Shown: piece by piece, positions 60,982 through 64,000 of the stretch
How positions within the stretch are numbered: the stretch's first letter is position 1
Layout: each line of letters starts with the position of its first letter
From: Bacillota bacterium
Lineage (GTDB): Bacteria > Bacillota > Sulfobacillia > Sulfobacillales > Sulfobacillaceae
Assembly: GCA_026627385.1 (NCBI GenBank)
Contig: JAPNUR010000011.1
Coordinates: forward strand, 25,386-89,385
Direction: 5' to 3'
Length of the DNA: 64,000 nucleotides
Made by a program: the position numbers and the translations under genes
Notes under the pieces: generated by a model
Seen by the model: only the letters and a program-made list of their open reading frames with translations
Database searches by the model: none
What the model was told of the DNA's origin: nothing

Positions 60982-63414
60982 ATGAAATCTGAAGCACGTG
61001 TGGTGGTCATTGGCGGTGGCGTGGCGGGGACAAGTATTGCCTATCATTTAACACAGCTAGGTTGGCATGATGTGGTTTTGCTGGACCGGAACGAGTTAAC
61101 CAGTGGTTCAACGTTTCATTCCGCGGGCTTAGTGGGGCAGCTTCGATCGTCGGTCACGTTGACCAAAATGCTCATGTACAGTGCCGAGCTCTACCGCCGC
61201 TTGCACCAAGAGACCGGCGTTGATCCAGGATGGCATGAGGTCGGTAGCTTGCGCCTCGCATCGACGCCGGAGCGTATGGAGGAATTAAAGCGCCAAGCCG
61301 GTTGGGCTAAGACGTTCGGCCTACCACTGGAACTTATTAGCCCGGAAGAGGCGCGCCGCCTCTTTCCGCTGATGGACCTGAGCGGGGTCTATGGGGCGGC
61401 GTACCTTCCCACGGATGGCTATCTGGATCCCAGCAAGCTGGCTGAGGCGTTTGCCAAGGGGGCACGGCAGGGCGGCTGCGAAATTTACACGCATACCCGC
61501 GTCGTGGCTCTGGAGCAGGAACGGGGTCGCATCCGGCGCGTTGTCACGGATCGCGGCACGATTACGGCTGAGGTCGTGGTGAATGCCGGGGGCATGTATG
61601 CCAACGAAATTGGCCGATTAGCTGGGGTTGTTATTCCCATTATCCCGATGCAACATCAGTACATCATCACCACCGCGCTTGAGGCAGTGGACCCGGCTGT
61701 GATAGAGCGGCTGCCCACCATGCGCGACCCGGATAACCTGGTGTACTTTCGCGCCTGGGGCCATGGGTTGGTGATTGGGGGCTACGAGCGCACACCGGCC
61801 CCGTGGGGGCTTGACGTCATTCCTCCAACCTTTAATGGCCAATTATTGTCGCCTGATTGGGATCGGTTTGCGCCCATTATGGAAGGGGCCATGCGGCGGG
61901 TGCCGGTGATGGAAGAAGCGACGATTCAAAGTTTCATCAACGGTCCTGAGGCTTTTACCCCTGATGGTGAATTTATCATGGGTGAGACAGACGTGCGCGG
62001 CTTCTACGTCGCAGCCGGGTTTTGTGCGCACGGCATTGCTGGGGCGGGTGGGGTCGGCCGCATGATGGCGGAGTGGATTGTCCATGGCGAGCCATCCTTG
62101 GACTTATGGAAGATGGATATTCGCCGCTTTGGGCCCCATTACCGCAGCCAAGCATTGGCGCGCGCCCGGACGCTTGAAGTGTATGCCACCTATTACGACA
62201 TTCGCTACCCCCATGAAGAATATCGCAGTGCCCGGCCGCTAAGGGTGTCGCCGGCCTACGAATCGCTCAAGGCGCTGGGAGCCTCGTTTGGCGAAAAGGC
62301 TAACTGGGAACGCGTCAATTGGTTCGAGACGAACGCTGCTGCGGGTGATCCGACCGAAAGACCCGAAGGATGGGCCGGCCAGGTGTGGTCGCCTGCGATT
62401 GGCGTGGAGCATCGGGCCGCGCGGACTGCGGTTGCATTATTTGACGAAACGTCGTTTAGTAAATTTGAGGTCAGCGGTCCGGGGGCGGTTCGATTTTTGC
62501 AAACCCTCTGCGACAATGACATCGATAAGCCGGTGGGGACGATTGTCTATACCCAAATGCTAAACCAACGGGGCGGCATTGAGTGTGACCTCACGGTGAC
62601 GCGGCTCCGCGATGATGCCTTTCGGCTGATTACGGGGACAGCCTTCGGTTACCACGACATGGGGTGGGTGCGCCAACACATGCCGGACGACGGCAGCGTG
62701 CAGTTGCACGACGTGACCTCGCAATACGCTTGTTTTGCCCTATGGGGGCCGCGCGCGCGGGAGGTCCTGCAGCAATTGGTGCGTGACGATTTGTCCGCTC
62801 AGCATTTTCCCTTTATGAGCGGGCGCGAACTTACGGTCGCGGACGTGCCGGTCTTTGCCGCGCGGGTGACCTTTGTCGGCGAGCTGGGCTGGGAACTTTA
62901 TTGCCCCTCGGAGTTTGGTCAGCGACTGTGGCAGGTGCTGGTCGAGGCGGGACAGCCTTACGGCTTAGTGCCCGGGGGGTACCGAGCAATTGATTCCTTG
63001 CGGTTAGAAAAAGGGTACCGGGTCTGGGGGGCTGACGTGACACCGGAGACCACGCCCTATGAGGCAGGCCTCGGATTTTGCGTAAAGCTTGACAAAGGCG
63101 TACCGTTTATTGGGGAGCCTGCGCTTCGTGAACAAAAACAGCGCGGTATCAGCCAACGATTACGGTGCTTGGTGTTAGCGGACCCCCATCAAGTGGCGGA
63201 GGGCGGAGAGCCCGTGCGCCACGAGGGCACCATCATTGGGCGCGTCACCAGTGGCGGGTATGGCTATACGGTGCGTCAGAGTCTGGCCTATGCCTATCTC
63301 CCCAAGGAATTCGCCATCGGCTCGCCAGTCGAGGTCGAGGTGATGGGATCCTGGGTCCGGGCGGTGGTTACCCAGGAGCCTGTGGTGCCGCGCGTTGCAG
63401 AATTGACGTCGTAG
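60982..63414 (+). CDS. Sarcosine/dimethylglycine dehydrogenase-like FAD and GcvT-domain enzyme
   Basis: An 810-residue flavoenzyme. The N-terminal part is a DAO-type FAD domain (VVVIGGGVAGTSIAYHL, then SGSTFHSAGLVGQ where the His is the usual covalent FAD attachment). The C-terminal part from about residue 430 is a folate-binding GcvT-like domain (FDETSFSKFEVSGPGAV, GYRAIDSLRLEKGYRVWG). Such enzymes demethylate dimethylglycine or sarcosine and pass the one-carbon unit to tetrahydrofolate. The product glycine would be the ligand of the nearby riboswitch, which may be meaningful. ATG 60982 follows AAAGGTGGATGACGG. Confidence 0.92.
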   Translation: MKSEARVVVIGGGVAGTSIAYHLTQLGWHDVVLLDRNELTSGSTFHSAGLVGQLRSSVTLTKMLMYSAELYRRLHQETGVDPGWHEVGSLRLASTPERMEELKRQAGWAKTFGLPLELISPEEARRLFPLMDLSGVYGAAYLPTDGYLDPSKLAEAFAKGARQGGCEIYTHTRVVALEQERGRIRRVVTDRGTITAEVVVNAGGMYANEIGRLAGVVIPIIPMQHQYIITTALEAVDPAVIERLPTMRDPDNLVYFRAWGHGLVIGGYERTPAPWGLDVIPPTFNGQLLSPDWDRFAPIMEGAMRRVPVMEEATIQSFINGPEAFTPDGEFIMGETDVRGFYVAAGFCAHGIAGAGGVGRMMAEWIVHGEPSLDLWKMDIRRFGPHYRSQALARARTLEVYATYYDIRYPHEEYRSARPLRVSPAYESLKALGASFGEKANWERVNWFETNAAAGDPTERPEGWAGQVWSPAIGVEHRAARTAVALFDETSFSKFEVSGPGAVRFLQTLCDNDIDKPVGTIVYTQMLNQRGGIECDLTVTRLRDDAFRLITGTAFGYHDMGWVRQHMPDDGSVQLHDVTSQYACFALWGPRAREVLQQLVRDDLSAQHFPFMSGRELTVADVPVFAARVTFVGELGWELYCPSEFGQRLWQVLVEAGQPYGLVPGGYRAIDSLRLEKGYRVWGADVTPETTPYEAGLGFCVKLDKGVPFIGEPALREQKQRGISQRLRCLVLADPHQVAEGGEPVRHEGTIIGRVTSGGYGYTVRQSLAYAYLPKEFAIGSPVEVEVMGSWVRAVVTQEPVVPRVAELTS

Positions 63415-63522
63415 GCCCGAGAACTCGTGACGGCCGTGACCGTGTCGCTTTTGCAGTCAAGTGATGCGGCGCGGTCGACCAGGAGCAGGACATAGTCGGC
63501 AGCGGGGGACTGGGGGTGGTGG

Positions 63523-63783
63523 TTATTCCCGGCGATTCGCTGTGCGCAGGATCGCCATGGCGCGACTCAGTCGGTAGGTCACGAGAGCGAGCAAGAGAAA
63601 GCCTATCATCAGCATAAAGGGGAAGGGCGTCGCCGCCCCGTAGCTCGCATGGAACATCAGCATGAAGATTAAGAAGCCGCCGGTGACGGTGGCGAGGGCG
63701 CCAATCCACGTGAGTCGCGGGACGCCGAGAAAGGTTTGGCGAATCCATGCGAAACGAGGGTCTATCACACTTTCCGCACCCAA
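63523..63783 (-). CDS. Small two-helix membrane protein of unknown function
   Basis: An 86-residue protein with two hydrophobic helices (WIGALATVTGGFLIFMLMF and FMLMIGFLLLALVTYRL) separated by a short loop, with a basic C-terminus. The start is uncertain: TTG 63783 or GTG 63768; neither has a strong ribosome binding site. No family is recognised. It lies 34 bases after the end of the gene that enters from the right on the same strand, so may be its operon partner. Confidence 0.6.
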   Translation of the reverse strand: MGAESVIDPRFAWIRQTFLGVPRLTWIGALATVTGGFLIFMLMFHASYGAATPFPFMLMIGFLLLALVTYRLSRAMAILRTANRRE

Positions 63784-63817
63784 ATCCTGGCATCCCCGGA
63801 ATTTTTGCCGAGGGAAA

Positions 63818-64000
63818 TTAGAGCGGGCCCGCGCGGACCGGCGGTTCGGTGAAGACGGTGGGCGGCATCTGCAGGGCCTCTAGAATGGCTTGGAGCGTCG
63901 GATGATAAATCGTGGGCAAGGCGATGACCCGGGCCCCCGTGGTCGCGTCACGGGTGATGTGCACGCCTTGCAAATGGCGAATGAGTTCGTGGCCCGTAGG
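63818..64000 (-). CDS. C-terminal part of an unrecognised protein, cut by window edge
   Basis: An open minus-strand frame from the window edge to a TAA at 63818-63820, at least 60 residues. It includes PTGHELIRHLQGVHITRDAT, then RVIALPTIYHPTLQAILEAL and a Pro-rich end. Codon use matches the neighbours, so this is probably the end of a real gene. No family can be named from this fragment. Confidence 0.55.
   Translation of the reverse strand, partial: PTGHELIRHLQGVHITRDATTGARVIALPTIYHPTLQAILEALQMPPTVFTEPPVRAGPL

Noticed and set aside
1..64000. CRISPR arrays, rRNA operons and prophage genes
   Set aside because: No regularly spaced repeats, rRNA core sequences or phage structural or integrase genes were found by reading the sequence.

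Overview
The window looks like chromosomal DNA of an aerobic, probably thermophilic or acidophilic, GC-rich member of the Bacillota, with Sulfobacillus or a close relative the best guess. The reasons are strong AAAGGAGG-type ribosome binding sites, a two-subunit iron-sulfur L-serine dehydratase behind a Bacillus-like tandem glycine riboswitch, frequent GTG/TTG starts, a pyruvoyl-type arginine decarboxylase and a large class A penicillin-binding protein. The genus is inferred from gene content only.

Layout. 1-6.2 kb: a branched-chain or general 2-oxoacid dehydrogenase operon (E3 end, E1alpha, E1beta, E2) followed by lipA and lipB, so the complex and the makers of its lipoyl cofactor lie together. 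6.2-10.3 kb: a VIT-family metal transporter, a membrane-fused molybdopterin oxidoreductase and a convergent class A PBP. 10.4-14.3 kb: a polyamine operon (pyruvoyl arginine decarboxylase, aminopropyltransferase, agmatinase-type ureohydrolase) ending in argS. 14.4-18 kb: an HNH protein, fossils of a sugar/polyol locus (GntR-UTRA regulator and an internally deleted FGGY kinase), and an Nramp-related transporter with a small membrane partner.

18.2-36.1 kb is the most distinctive block. Apparently one long transcript carries an orphan E1alpha, HyuA and HyuB (the latter with a zinc-ribbon tail), a ribose-type ABC importer with two permeases, an aldehyde dehydrogenase, an SDR, a tartrate/D-malate dehydrogenase-like enzyme and a fused B12-dependent acyl-CoA mutase (IcmF type). 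A convergent GntR/FCD regulator closes the block. Together they suggest uptake and breakdown of an unidentified branched compound to acyl-CoA.

36.1-40.9 kb is a scar zone: a TnpB remnant, an M20 peptidase, a cupin, an MFS remnant, an IS3 remnant and two copies of a 92-nt repeat. 40.9-44 kb holds a nitrilase-amidohydrolase fusion that seems to have lost both active sites, an intact nitrilase homologue and TusA. 44.1-55.7 kb is mostly housekeeping and envelope genes: a membrane protein, Tat metallophosphoesterase plus cytochrome c, a J-domain protein, FabH-like KAS III, an FNR/TrxR-like flavoprotein, an M24 peptidase, Bcp peroxiredoxin, endonuclease III, a receiver-like protein and a patatin.

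55.8-63.4 kb deals with glycine and serine: promoter, tandem glycine riboswitch and terminator ahead of sdaAA/sdaAB, then a NarL-type two-component pair, a choline-kinase-like phosphotransferase and a sarcosine/dimethylglycine dehydrogenase-like flavoenzyme. The right edge cuts an unrecognised minus-strand gene.
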